Shown: positions 37,935 to 45,186 of the stretch, in pieces
Numbering within the stretch: position 1 is the stretch's first letter
Layout of the letters: each line of letters opens with the position of its first letter
Origin: Brachybacterium paraconglomeratum
GTDB taxonomy: Bacteria; Actinomycetota; Actinomycetes; Actinomycetales; Dermabacteraceae
Direction of reading: 5' to 3'
DNA: 64,000 nucleotides
NCBI RefSeq assembly: GCF_003994255.1
Contig: NZ_ML133854.1
Span: forward strand, 146,208-210,207
Program-made: the position numbers and the translations under genes
The notes under the pieces: generated by a model
The model's database searches: none
What the model was told of the DNA's origin: nothing
What the model saw: the letters and a program-made list of their open reading frames with translations, nothing else

Positions 37935-38585
37935 ATGGCTCGCATCGTCATCCTCGGCGGCACCGGCTACGCAGGAGGCCACCTCGCGCAGGAGGCCGCA
38001 GGCCGCGGCCACGAGGTCCTCGCGCTCAGCCGCACCGCCCCTGAGCAGGTCCCCGCCGGGGTCACCCACCGCGCCGGCGACGTGCGAGAGGAGTCCTTCC
38101 TCGCCGAGGCACTCGACGGCGCCGACGCCGTCGTCTCCGCTCTCTCGCCCCGCGGCGACATGGCCGACCTCGAGGCCTTCCGCGCCCTGATCGCGTCCGT
38201 CGCCCGTCTCGCCCGCGAGAAGGGCGTGCGGCTCGGCGTGATCGGCGGGGCCGGCTCGCTGCTGGTCGCCGAGGGCGGCCCGAAGCTCGTGGACACCCCC
38301 GAGTTCCCCAAGGAGTTCGCCGAGGAGCCGCGCGTGCTCGACGCCGTCCTGCAGGACCTCCGCGGCGCCGAGGAGGGGCTGGACTGGTTCTTCGTCAGCC
38401 CCGCTGGCGGCTTCGGCTCCTTCGCCCCGGGGGAGCGCACCGGCGCCTATCGCGTCGGCGGCGACGTGCTGCTGATCGACGAGAACGGCGACTCGAATCT
38501 CTCCGGCCAGGACCTCGCCGTCGCACTGGTCGACGAGATCGAGACCCCGGCCCACCGCCGCACCCGCTTCACGGTCGCGTACTGA
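37935..38585 (+). CDS. NAD(P)H-binding Rossmann-fold oxidoreductase
   Basis: 216 residues. RIVILGGTGYAGGHLAQEAAGRGHEVLALSR is the NAD(P)-binding loop of the atypical SDR / NmrA-like class. ADAVVSALSPRGDM and GVIGGAGSLLVAEGG follow; there is no classical YxxxK. Such proteins serve as quinone or flavin-type reductases or redox sensors. ATG 37935 follows GGAAGGAGAG. Control by the divergent HxlR regulator is likely from position, though not shown. Confidence 0.85.
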   Translation: MARIVILGGTGYAGGHLAQEAAGRGHEVLALSRTAPEQVPAGVTHRAGDVREESFLAEALDGADAVVSALSPRGDMADLEAFRALIASVARLAREKGVRLGVIGGAGSLLVAEGGPKLVDTPEFPKEFAEEPRVLDAVLQDLRGAEEGLDWFFVSPAGGFGSFAPGERTGAYRVGGDVLLIDENGDSNLSGQDLAVALVDEIETPAHRRTRFTVAY

Positions 38586-38755
38586 GGGCGACTCTCCGGG
38601 GTCCCGTCGGCCGCGCGCCGGCGGGCCCCCGAGGCCGTCCGGCGGCGCCTGTCGGCCGATTGCTCGCCGGTGGACCATGACGGCAGCTCGGGCGTCGCGA
38701 CGGCCGGGAGCGGCCCTGTGCGGGGCAGGGTCCGCGATCTCACTGTCCGAGGGCG

Positions 38756-38783
38756 TTGCCGGAGCGCCCGTGCCTCGTAGACT
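38756..38783 (+). promoter_or_regulatory. ychF promoter (leaderless)
   Basis: TTGCCG (38756-38761), a 16-nt spacer and TAGACT (38778-38783) form the best -35/-10 pair in the window. The GTG at 38792 lies 8 nt after the -10, so transcription should begin at or next to the start codon. Confidence 0.6.
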
Positions 38784-38791
38784 CATCTCCC

Positions 38792-39877
38792 GTGGCTCTT
38801 ACTATCGGAATCGTCGGGCTGCCCAATGTCGGCAAGTCCACCCTGTTCAACGCTCTGACCCGCGCGGAGGTCCTCGCGGCGAACTATCCGTTCGCGACGA
38901 TCGACCCCAACGTCGGCGTGGTCCCGCTGCCCGACCCGCGCCTGGCGCAGCTCGCCGAGATCTTCGGCAGCCAGAAGCTGCTGCCGGCGACGGTGTCCTT
39001 CGTGGACATCGCCGGGATCGTCAAGGGCGCGAGCGAGGGCGAGGGCCTGGGCAACAAGTTCCTCGCCAACATCCGCGAGGCCGAGGCGATCTGCCAGGTC
39101 ACCCGTGCGTTCTCCGACCCCGACGTGACCCGCGTGGACGGCTCCGTCGACGCCGCCGGCGACATGGAGACCATCACCACCGAGCTGATCCTCGCCGACC
39201 TCCAGACCATCGAGAACTCGATGCAGCGCCTGGAGAAGGACACCAAGCGCGGCCTCATCGACGCCGCCGTGCTCGAGAACGTCACCAAGGCCAAGGCCCT
39301 GCTGGAGACCGGCAAGACCCTCTACCAGGGCGCGAAGGACGCCGGCATCGACGTCGCCCAGCTGCGCGAGCTGCAGCTCATGACCGCCAAGCCCTTCATC
39401 TACGTCTTCAACACCGACGAGGACGGCCTCGCCGACACCGCCATGCAGCAGCAGCTGCGCGAGCTCGTCGCCCCCGCCGAGGCGATCTTCCTCGACGCCA
39501 AGTTCGAGTCCGAGCTCATCGAGCTCGACGCGGACGAGGCCGCCGAGATGCTCGAGAGCACCGGCCAGGAGGAGTCCGGCCTGGACCAGCTCGCGCGCGT
39601 CGGCTTCGACACCCTCGGCCTGCAGACCTACCTCACCGCCGGTCCCAAGGAGTCCCGCGCCTGGACCATCCCCAAGGGCGCGACCGCCCCGCAGGCCGCC
39701 GGCGTCATCCACACCGACTTCGAGCGCGGCTTCATCAAGGCCGAGATCGTCTCCTTCGACCAGCTGATGGAGGCCGGGTCCATGGCCGAGGCCAAGGCCA
39801 AGGGCTGGGTGCGCATGGAGGGCAAGGAGTACGTCATGCGCGACGGCGACGTGGTGGAGTTCCGCTTCAACGTGTGA
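38792..39877 (+). CDS. ychF: Redox-regulated ATPase YchF (OLA1/Obg family)
   Basis: 361 residues. The G1 loop is GLPNVGKST (9-17). DIAGIVKGASEGEGLGN is the G3 region. The base-recognition motif is NTDE in place of NKxD, which is the YchF change that makes it an ATPase. The C terminus is a TGS domain ending in FERGFIKAEIVSF and MRDGDVVEFRFNV. YchF binds the ribosome and acts in stress responses. The last ~26 nt of this gene recur five times downstream as parts of cassette-border repeats, so its 3' end appears to be a recombination target whose reading frame has been kept intact. Confidence 0.97.
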   Translation: MALTIGIVGLPNVGKSTLFNALTRAEVLAANYPFATIDPNVGVVPLPDPRLAQLAEIFGSQKLLPATVSFVDIAGIVKGASEGEGLGNKFLANIREAEAICQVTRAFSDPDVTRVDGSVDAAGDMETITTELILADLQTIENSMQRLEKDTKRGLIDAAVLENVTKAKALLETGKTLYQGAKDAGIDVAQLRELQLMTAKPFIYVFNTDEDGLADTAMQQQLRELVAPAEAIFLDAKFESELIELDADEAAEMLESTGQEESGLDQLARVGFDTLGLQTYLTAGPKESRAWTIPKGATAPQAAGVIHTDFERGFIKAEIVSFDQLMEAGSMAEAKAKGWVRMEGKEYVMRDGDVVEFRFNV

Positions 39878-39879
39878 TC
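39845..39879 (+). repeat. R0: ychF 3' end, presumed attachment core
   Basis: The ychF terminus (…GACGTGGTGGAGTTCC, GCTTCAACGTG, TGATC) is the sequence that recurs in R1-R5. GAGTTCCGCTTCAACGTG is identical over 18 nt in R5. 28 of 31 positions match R2 and 23 of 25 match R4. Confidence 0.8.
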
Positions 39880-39907
39880 AGCGCTCTTGATCGTTGATCC
39901 GAGCATC

Positions 39908-39940
39908 GCCCCGGTTGCCTCGTCATGAGGGGACCGGGGC
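39908..39940 (+). terminator. Terminator hairpin after ychF
   Basis: GCCCCGGT pairs with ACCGGGGC and CCTC with GAGG around GTCAT, separated by a 2x2 internal loop. It lies 31 nt after the ychF stop and insulates the array from ychF transcription. Confidence 0.7.
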
Positions 39941-39992
39941 AGTGTCGTATTGGAGGGTCCTCGCCTCTGGCAAGGTCGCTGCCGCACGCTGC

Positions 39993-40010
39993 TATCATGA
40001 CTGATATCAG
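39993..40010 (+). promoter_or_regulatory. Promoter and GATATC operator of vapBC-1
   Basis: TATCAT (39993-39998) is a -10 candidate. The perfect 10-bp palindrome CTGATATCAG (40001-40010) follows directly, then AGGAGG. The palindrome is the likely autoregulatory site for the ribbon-helix-helix antitoxin. Confidence 0.5.
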
Positions 40011-40025
40011 AGGAGGTGGTCGCCG

Positions 40026-40259
40026 ATGTCATCCATCATCGTTCGCGGTCTCGACGACGCCGTGAAACAGCAACTCGCCGCGCAGGCGAAGGAGCACGGT
40101 CGGTCCATGGAAGCCGAGGTTCGCGCCATCCTTACCAAGGCTGCACGCAGGCCGCACATCGGAATCGCTCTGCTGGCTGCCGCGCAGGATGTCGGTGGAG
40201 TCGAAGATCTGCCGATCCCTGTGCGCGATGACGTCGCGCGGGCGGTGGACTTCGAGTGA
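40026..40259 (+). CDS. FitA/VapB-type ribbon-helix-helix antitoxin
   Basis: 77 residues. The N terminus SSIIVRGLDDAVKQQLAAQAKEHGRSMEAEVRAILTKAA is the FitA-like Arc/MetJ ribbon-helix-helix. The C terminus (LPIPVRDDVARAVDFE) is the usual toxin-binding tail. ATG 40026 has a strong AGGAGG upstream, and a GATATC palindrome sits just before it. The stop overlaps the toxin start as GTGA. Presumed roles are to neutralise the PIN toxin and repress the operon. Confidence 0.9.
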   Translation: MSSIIVRGLDDAVKQQLAAQAKEHGRSMEAEVRAILTKAARRPHIGIALLAAAQDVGGVEDLPIPVRDDVARAVDFE

Positions 40260-40681
40260 TCATTCTCGACACGAACGTGATCTCGGAGATCTTTCGACCG
40301 TTGCCTGAGCCACGCGTGGTGGACTGGCTCGCGTCCCTGGAGGGTGACGTCGCGATTACGTCCGTCACGCTCGCGGAACTGTTGGCGGGTGTGCGACGGC
40401 TGCCGGATGGTCGGCGCAGGGATGAGCTGTCCAGGCGCATCGACGCGGCGCTCGCACCGTACCGGGGCGGCCGCGCTGTGCTGCCGTTCGATGACGTGGC
40501 GGCCGACCGCTACGCCGACGTGCTCGTGGCTCGAGAGAGCACGGGAGCGCCGATCAGTACCGCCGACGCGCAGATCGCCGCGATCTGCCTGACGCACGGA
40601 GCAACCTGCGCTACGCGCAATGTGAAGGATTTCCAGCACACCGGCGTCGAGCTGGTGGACCCGTGGAAGGTCGACGCGTGA
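40256..40681 (+). CDS. PIN-domain toxin (VapC/FitB type)
   Basis: 141 residues. The PIN acidic residues are present in LDTNVISEIF (Asp5), TLAELLAGVRRLP (Glu), STADAQIAAIC (Asp) and CATRNVKDF (Asp). The LDTNVISE/TRNVKDF pattern is that of FitB-like toxins, which cut RNA. The GTG start overlaps the antitoxin stop, and its own TGA overlaps the next gene's GTG. Confidence 0.92.
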   Translation: MIILDTNVISEIFRPLPEPRVVDWLASLEGDVAITSVTLAELLAGVRRLPDGRRRDELSRRIDAALAPYRGGRAVLPFDDVAADRYADVLVARESTGAPISTADAQIAAICLTHGATCATRNVKDFQHTGVELVDPWKVDA

Positions 40682-41229
40682 AGCACCATTCGATCGAGAT
40701 CCTCGCCCACCAGGAACTCACTGAGGCCGACCTGGGTGAGCTTCGACAACTCTTCGACAGCGAGTATCTCAAGGAGTTCGGAGAGTGGGATCCGCAACAG
40801 CCCTACGGCTACGCGTCACATGATGTCCACGTCATGGCGCGGATCGAAGGTCGCGTCGTCGGCCACGTGGGATGGGCGCGCCGCGAGATCGCTGTCGGTA
40901 CGGAGATCGTCGCGATCGCGGGAGTCGGCGGTGTCTTGATCTCCGCTGACGCAAGAGGGATGCGTCTCGGGGGTGAACTCATGGGGTGGGCAGAGCAGTC
41001 GATGCGCGATCGCGGCCACCTCGCGTTCGGCTACCTGGGCTGTCGAGAGCAAGTCGTCCCGTTCTACGCTTCATGTGGTTGGCATCGGATCTACGCCCGC
41101 GAGAAGTCGATCGGGCGTGATGGCGAATCTGTCGTGGACGAGCCTGGCCCGCCGATCCTCATTCGGCCAATCGCCCCGCTCGAGCCGTGGCCGGAGGGCG
41201 ACATCAACCTGCGCGGACGGGCTTGGTAG
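40678..41229 (+). CDS. GNAT acetyltransferase, AAC(2')-like
   Basis: 183 residues. The pattern FDSEYLKEFGEWDP, HDVHVMARIEGRVVGHVGWARREI, IAGVGGVLISADARGMRLGGELMGWAEQSM and FYASCGWHRI resembles the aminoglycoside 2'-N-acetyltransferase branch of GNATs. Substrate assignment is not safe; it may be drug, peptide or tRNA-linked. GTG 40678 overlaps the vapC stop (GTGA), so it is translated as a third member of the TA operon. R1 follows its stop by a few bases. Confidence 0.75.
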   Translation: MKHHSIEILAHQELTEADLGELRQLFDSEYLKEFGEWDPQQPYGYASHDVHVMARIEGRVVGHVGWARREIAVGTEIVAIAGVGGVLISADARGMRLGGELMGWAEQSMRDRGHLAFGYLGCREQVVPFYASCGWHRIYAREKSIGRDGESVVDEPGPPILIRPIAPLEPWPEGDINLRGRAW

Positions 41230-41231
41230 TC

Positions 41232-41294
41232 GCTGACTGCAGATGGTCGTACGTGCCGGAACGTGGTGGATTTTAGATTTTCGGTCTAACGTCT
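41232..41294 (+). repeat. R1: cassette-border repeat
   Basis: GCAGATGGTCGTACGTGCCG starts at 41239 and GAACGTGGTGGA follows it. The right half is longer than in the others by ~7 nt (TTTTAGATTTTCGG) and ends TCTAACGTCT. The left 24 nt match R5 at 22 positions and R2 at 20 of 23. Confidence 0.75.
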
Positions 41295-41378
41295 GTGGTC
41301 GTCCTTCGTGCGGATCGCGGACCGAATATCCACGGGGCTCGGTTGTGTAGGAGGGCGAGTGCGGGTACCTTATGAAAG

Positions 41379-41398
41379 GAAACCGTTTCGTATCGAAA
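41379..41398. promoter_or_regulatory. Candidate TetR operator
   Basis: Two overlapping inverted repeats, GAAAC-C-GTTTC (41379-41389) and TTTCG-TAT-CGAAA (41386-41398), lie just before the TetR gene start at 41414. Confidence 0.4.
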
Positions 41399-41413
41399 GG
41401 ACGGGGCATCGTC

Positions 41414-42052
41414 ATGACAGAGGGCTCAGGTGGACTCGGAGGATCGTCAGGTCGCCCTGTCAATGCTGAACTGACGCCGGCGATCATGGAGGCGGTGCTG
41501 TCTCTGCTCGCGGACGAGGGCTACGCCCGGCTGACCACCGCTGCGGTCGCGAAGCGGGCCGGGGTGTCCACAGCGACGCTGTACCGCCGATGGCCCTCCA
41601 AGCGGGAGCTCCTGCTGGCCGCGGCTGGTCAGATCGGCGAGGCCGAGGCGGACGACGTCGACACCGGCACAGTGGGGGGAGACCTGCGCGCGCTGCTGGC
41701 CCATAAGCGTGCTGTGCTCTCCGGCAGGATCGGCGCGACACTCGTCGCGCTCGTCGGCGAGTCGGCGCATGACCGAGAACTCGCCGCGATCGTGCGCACC
41801 AGCATCCTCGAACCGACGCGGGAGCACCTGGAGGCGATCTTCGACCGTGCTGCCGCACGGGGCGAGGCCGTGGGAGCCGATGCCGCATCCGCGGCGCACC
41901 TGGTCGTGGGGACGGTCTTGGCCCGCGTCGCTTTCGCGGAAGGCGCAGGACACGACGACCTTCTGCCGGGCAGCGACGTGACACTCCTGATCCAGGCCAT
42001 CGCCGGTGACACCGCCCAACCGGGTCCCGGCGGAAGGGCCCGGAGGCGATGA
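41414..42052 (+). CDS. TetR/AcrR family regulator
   Basis: 212 residues from ATG 41414 (an ATG at 41372 would add 14). The N-terminal HTH is clear: IMEAVLSLLADEGYARLTTAAVAKRAGVSTATLYRRWPSKRELLLAAA. The C-terminal ligand domain has the TetR_C pattern (GAGHDDLLPGSDVTLLIQAI). It is the first gene of an ATGA-overlapping operon with two SDR genes, which are its likely regulon; nested inverted repeats upstream may be the operator. Confidence 0.92.
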   Translation: MTEGSGGLGGSSGRPVNAELTPAIMEAVLSLLADEGYARLTTAAVAKRAGVSTATLYRRWPSKRELLLAAAGQIGEAEADDVDTGTVGGDLRALLAHKRAVLSGRIGATLVALVGESAHDRELAAIVRTSILEPTREHLEAIFDRAAARGEAVGADAASAAHLVVGTVLARVAFAEGAGHDDLLPGSDVTLLIQAIAGDTAQPGPGGRARRR

Positions 42053-43011
42053 CGATGGAGCAGACCGTGGTGATGACCGGAGCGAGCCGCGGGATCGGCC
42101 GCACGGCGGCGCGCCGCCTGCTCGCCGGTCGCCCGCAGGCGCATCTGGTGCTGCTGAGCCGTACCGTCCCGCAGGCACTGGTCGACGAGTTGCGAGCAGC
42201 CGGCGGGTCGGTGACTGTCATCCGAGCCGACCTGTCCTCTCTGCGCAGCGTGAGCGAGGCGGCTGACGAGGTGGTGGAGCTGGTGCATCCCGGCCGCCTG
42301 CCACCGATCGGAGCGCTGGTCTGCAACGCCGGGGTGCAGCTGACGAACGCACTGACCGAGACCGTGGACGGCTTCGAGGCGACCTTCGCGGTCAACGTCC
42401 TGGCCAACCACGTCCTGCTGCGGAGGCTCCAGGGGCACCTGCCTCCCAGCGCGCGGGTCGTCGTGACGGTCAGCGACACGCACTTCGGCGACCTGAGGCA
42501 CAACCTCGGCATGGTGCCGGGCCCGCAGTGGCACCCGGTCGAGACCCTGGCCCGGGCCGCAGCGTTCCCCGACCCGAGCGGCAGCACAGCGGGGCGGGCC
42601 GCCTACTCGACCAGCAAGCTCGCCGCCATCTACCTCGTCCACGAATACGCGCGCCGACTCCCGACTGGCTTTACGATCACCTCGTTCAACCCGGGCTTCG
42701 TGCCCGGCACCGACCTCGCACGCGACGCCGATGCCATCTCCCGGTTCGCCATGCGACGGGTCATGCCCCTGCTGACGCTCACCCCGCTGGCGACATCGCC
42801 CGACCGGGCAGGGCGGTTCCTGGCCGACGCGGTACTCGGCACCGTCTCGGCCCCGACCGGCGCGTACGTCGACCGTGACCGAGTGGCTGCATCATCGCCG
42901 GCGTCCTATGACCGGCAGCGCGAGCGTGAAGCCTGGGAGGCGGTCGAAGCGCTCACAGCCCGGTTCCTCCCCTCCGTTGCTGACCCGAATCCAGGAAGGG
43001 AGAACCGATGA
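42049..43011 (+). CDS. Short-chain dehydrogenase/reductase (first of pair)
   Basis: 320 residues. The cofactor loop TGASRGIG (about 9-16), NAG (VCNAGVQL), a Ser in VTVSDTHF and the catalytic pair YSTSK make a complete classical SDR. The insert around HNLGMVPGPQWHPVETLARAA and the fold resemble light-dependent protochlorophyllide-reductase-like/retinol dehydrogenase SDRs. Substrate unknown. ATG 42049 overlaps the TetR stop; ATG 42055 is the alternative start. Confidence 0.88.
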   Translation: MTMEQTVVMTGASRGIGRTAARRLLAGRPQAHLVLLSRTVPQALVDELRAAGGSVTVIRADLSSLRSVSEAADEVVELVHPGRLPPIGALVCNAGVQLTNALTETVDGFEATFAVNVLANHVLLRRLQGHLPPSARVVVTVSDTHFGDLRHNLGMVPGPQWHPVETLARAAAFPDPSGSTAGRAAYSTSKLAAIYLVHEYARRLPTGFTITSFNPGFVPGTDLARDADAISRFAMRRVMPLLTLTPLATSPDRAGRFLADAVLGTVSAPTGAYVDRDRVAASSPASYDRQREREAWEAVEALTARFLPSVADPNPGRENR

Positions 43012-43832
43012 GAACGATCGTCATCACCGGAGCCAGTGACGGCATCGGCGCGGCAGCCAGCCGACAGCTCGCGGAGACCGGCGCACGGCTGATCCTCGTA
43101 GGGCGTTCGCCGGAGAAGACCAGCGCGGTCGCCGCCGCCACCGGTGCCGAGCACTATGTCGCCGACTTCGCCAGGCTCGACGACGTACGCCGCCTCGCCG
43201 GCGAGCTGAATGAGGTCTGCGAGCGGATCGACGTGCTGGCAAACAACGCGGGCGGCATGTTCTCCGGACCGACAGTCACCCAGGACGGCTTCGAGAAGAC
43301 CTTCCAGGTCAATCACCTCGCCCCTTACCTCCTCACGCATCTGCTGATCGACAAGTTGATCGGCAGCCGCGCGGCCGTGGTCAATACCTCCAGCATCGGC
43401 GCGCGCTTGTTCGGCCACATCGACCTCGAGGACCTGAACAACTGGGCGGGGTTCTCACCGAACAAGGCCTATGGCGACGCCAAGCTCGCCAACATCCTGT
43501 TCACCAAGGAGCTGCACGAGCGCTTCCACGGCCGGGGCCTCTCCTCAGTCGCATTCCATCCTGGCAATGTCGCGACGAACTTCGCCTCGGACACAGACAG
43601 CTACTTCCAACGCGTCTACCACGGCGCGCTCAGGGCGTTCCTGATCTCCCCAGAGCAGGGAGGAGCACGCCTGCGGCACTTCATCGAGGGTCAACCGGGC
43701 CGGGCGTGGACATCGGGGGAGTACTACGGTGCACCGGGCCGGATCGGCCGCACGAACAGGCAGGCCTACGACGCCGGTATCGCGGTTGAGCACTGGCGGC
43801 GAAGCGCGGCCATGCTCAGCATCGACTGGTGA
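43008..43832 (+). CDS. Short-chain dehydrogenase/reductase (second of pair)
   Basis: 274 residues. TGASDGIG, NNAGGM, VNTSSIGA and the Y-GDA-K catalytic motif (KAYGDAKLANILF) form a complete SDR. FHPGNVATNFASDTDS is typical of the retinol/protochlorophyllide-like group. It overlaps the first SDR by 4 nt, so the two enzymes may act on successive or related substrates, or as a heteromer. R2 begins 68 nt after the stop. Confidence 0.88.
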   Translation: MRTIVITGASDGIGAAASRQLAETGARLILVGRSPEKTSAVAAATGAEHYVADFARLDDVRRLAGELNEVCERIDVLANNAGGMFSGPTVTQDGFEKTFQVNHLAPYLLTHLLIDKLIGSRAAVVNTSSIGARLFGHIDLEDLNNWAGFSPNKAYGDAKLANILFTKELHERFHGRGLSSVAFHPGNVATNFASDTDSYFQRVYHGALRAFLISPEQGGARLRHFIEGQPGRAWTSGEYYGAPGRIGRTNRQAYDAGIAVEHWRRSAAMLSIDW

Positions 43833-43900
43833 AGAGCATGCGCCCACAATCCCTCGGCTGCAAGTGAACGGTCTCAGTGACCTTGATCCCTGATCGGAAC

Positions 43901-43952
43901 CAGATGGCTGTACGTACCGGAACGTGGTGGAGTTGAGGTTCAACGTGTGATC
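43901..43952 (+). repeat. R2: cassette-border repeat
   Basis: CAGATGGCTGTACGTACCGG followed by AACGTGGTGG, AGTTGAGGTT and CAACGTGTGATC. The right 31 nt match the ychF end at 28 positions, including the stop codon and TC beyond it. Confidence 0.85.
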
Positions 43953-43980
43953 GACGGTCGATTACCGGGCATGCCGGACT

Positions 43981-44874
43981 TCAGTTCATCTGTGGTCGAG
44001 TGGCCCAGGCGTTGACATTGCATTGCTGCTCGGTGTGGTCGCCCGCAGCCACGACTGTTCCGTCGGCGCGCAGCCCAAGCGAGTGTCTCGCTCCGGCTGC
44101 GATCGCTGTGATGCCGGTCCATGACTGGACATCGCACTGGCCGAACTGGTTGTCGCCCGTTCCGAAGACCCTTCCGGTCTGGCTCAGCGCGAGCGTATGG
44201 ACGGAGCCGGCCGCCACTGAGGTGATGCTTCTCCACGATGACACCTCGCACTGGCCTCTGCTGTCGTCGCCGACGGCGACGACGGTGCCGTCTTCGTGTA
44301 AGCCGACGGTGTGCAGGTAGCCGGCAGAGACCCCGGACACGTGTGTCCACCGGGCGACGTCGGTCTGCCCTCGCTGATTGTTGCCAGTTGCGAGGGCTGT
44401 GCCGTCGCGTCGAACTGCGACTGTGTGCCAGTCGCCGCACGCGATCGCGACGATCCCGCTCCACAACTGCACGTCACACTGTCCTTCCGCGGTGCGACCG
44501 GTGGCGACGACCGATCCGTCGGCACGTAGCCCCACGGTGGTCCTCCAGCCGGCGGCTATTGCCGTGATCTCGCGCCACTGCGTGACGGCGGTCTGCCCGG
44601 CGTCGCTCCAGCCGGTAGCAAGTGCAGTCCCATCGGCTCGGAGCCCCACTGTGTGAGACTTGCCGGTATTGCGGGCCGTGTGGACGCTGCCAGCGGCTAC
44701 GGCGATGACGTCGGACCAGGGTAGTACGTCACACTCGCCGGCTTGATTGTTGCCAGTGGCAATCACGGTCCCGTCCTCGCGTCGCAGCACTGAGTGCCGG
44801 TTCCCGGCCGCGAGTACGGTGCGCACGTGGGCCTCCTCCGCGGTTCTCGTCGCCACCTGATCGTAGGCCGTCAT
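43981..44874 (-). CDS. RCC1-repeat (beta-propeller) protein
   Basis: About 297 residues. Seven tandem ~38-residue repeats have the consensus HTVGLRADGTVVATG, GQCDV, W and IAAIAAG; they are expected to close into a seven-bladed RCC1-like propeller. A short extra piece (SVHTARNTG) separates repeats 1 and 2. No signal peptide or enzyme domain is visible. ATG 44874 was chosen because the upstream extension (to 45030) is low-complexity and lies near R3. Bacterial RCC1 propellers are thought to be protein-binding; the role here is unknown. It is the only gene in its cassette. Confidence 0.85.
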   Translation of the reverse strand: MTAYDQVATRTAEEAHVRTVLAAGNRHSVLRREDGTVIATGNNQAGECDVLPWSDVIAVAAGSVHTARNTGKSHTVGLRADGTALATGWSDAGQTAVTQWREITAIAAGWRTTVGLRADGSVVATGRTAEGQCDVQLWSGIVAIACGDWHTVAVRRDGTALATGNNQRGQTDVARWTHVSGVSAGYLHTVGLHEDGTVVAVGDDSRGQCEVSSWRSITSVAAGSVHTLALSQTGRVFGTGDNQFGQCDVQSWTGITAIAAGARHSLGLRADGTVVAAGDHTEQQCNVNAWATRPQMN

Positions 44875-45088
44875 ACCAGTCGTTGCGGCAACGCCCGTCT
44901 CGTGGCCCCAGCGCGACGTGGCAAGGTTACCGACCTCGGAACTCGGACGAGCTCCAGCACTCCCGCGACCGTAGTGACAGCTCTGGTGCTCGCAGTCGTT
45001 CGAGAGCTTGTGATCGTCCCGATCTCCCACATGGGAGCGCCGGAGGGACGGTGAGCGAGCACCGACCTATGGACATAGCTCTCCAAAG

Positions 45089-45137
45089 GTGATTCGGCTA
45101 CGGAATGCGGTCAGTTTTCGTTTTGCCGTCTAAACTT
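45089..45137 (+). repeat. R3: diverged cassette-border repeat
   Basis: ATTCGGCTACGGAA (45092-45105) is identical to R4. The right half (TGCGGTCAGTTTTCG, TTTTGCCGTCTAAAC) is diverged and most like R1. This is the weakest copy. Confidence 0.55.
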
Positions 45138-45186
45138 TCCCCTCGCACTCGGAGGGGAAAGCCATGGGATCAGACGACGCCGCTTG

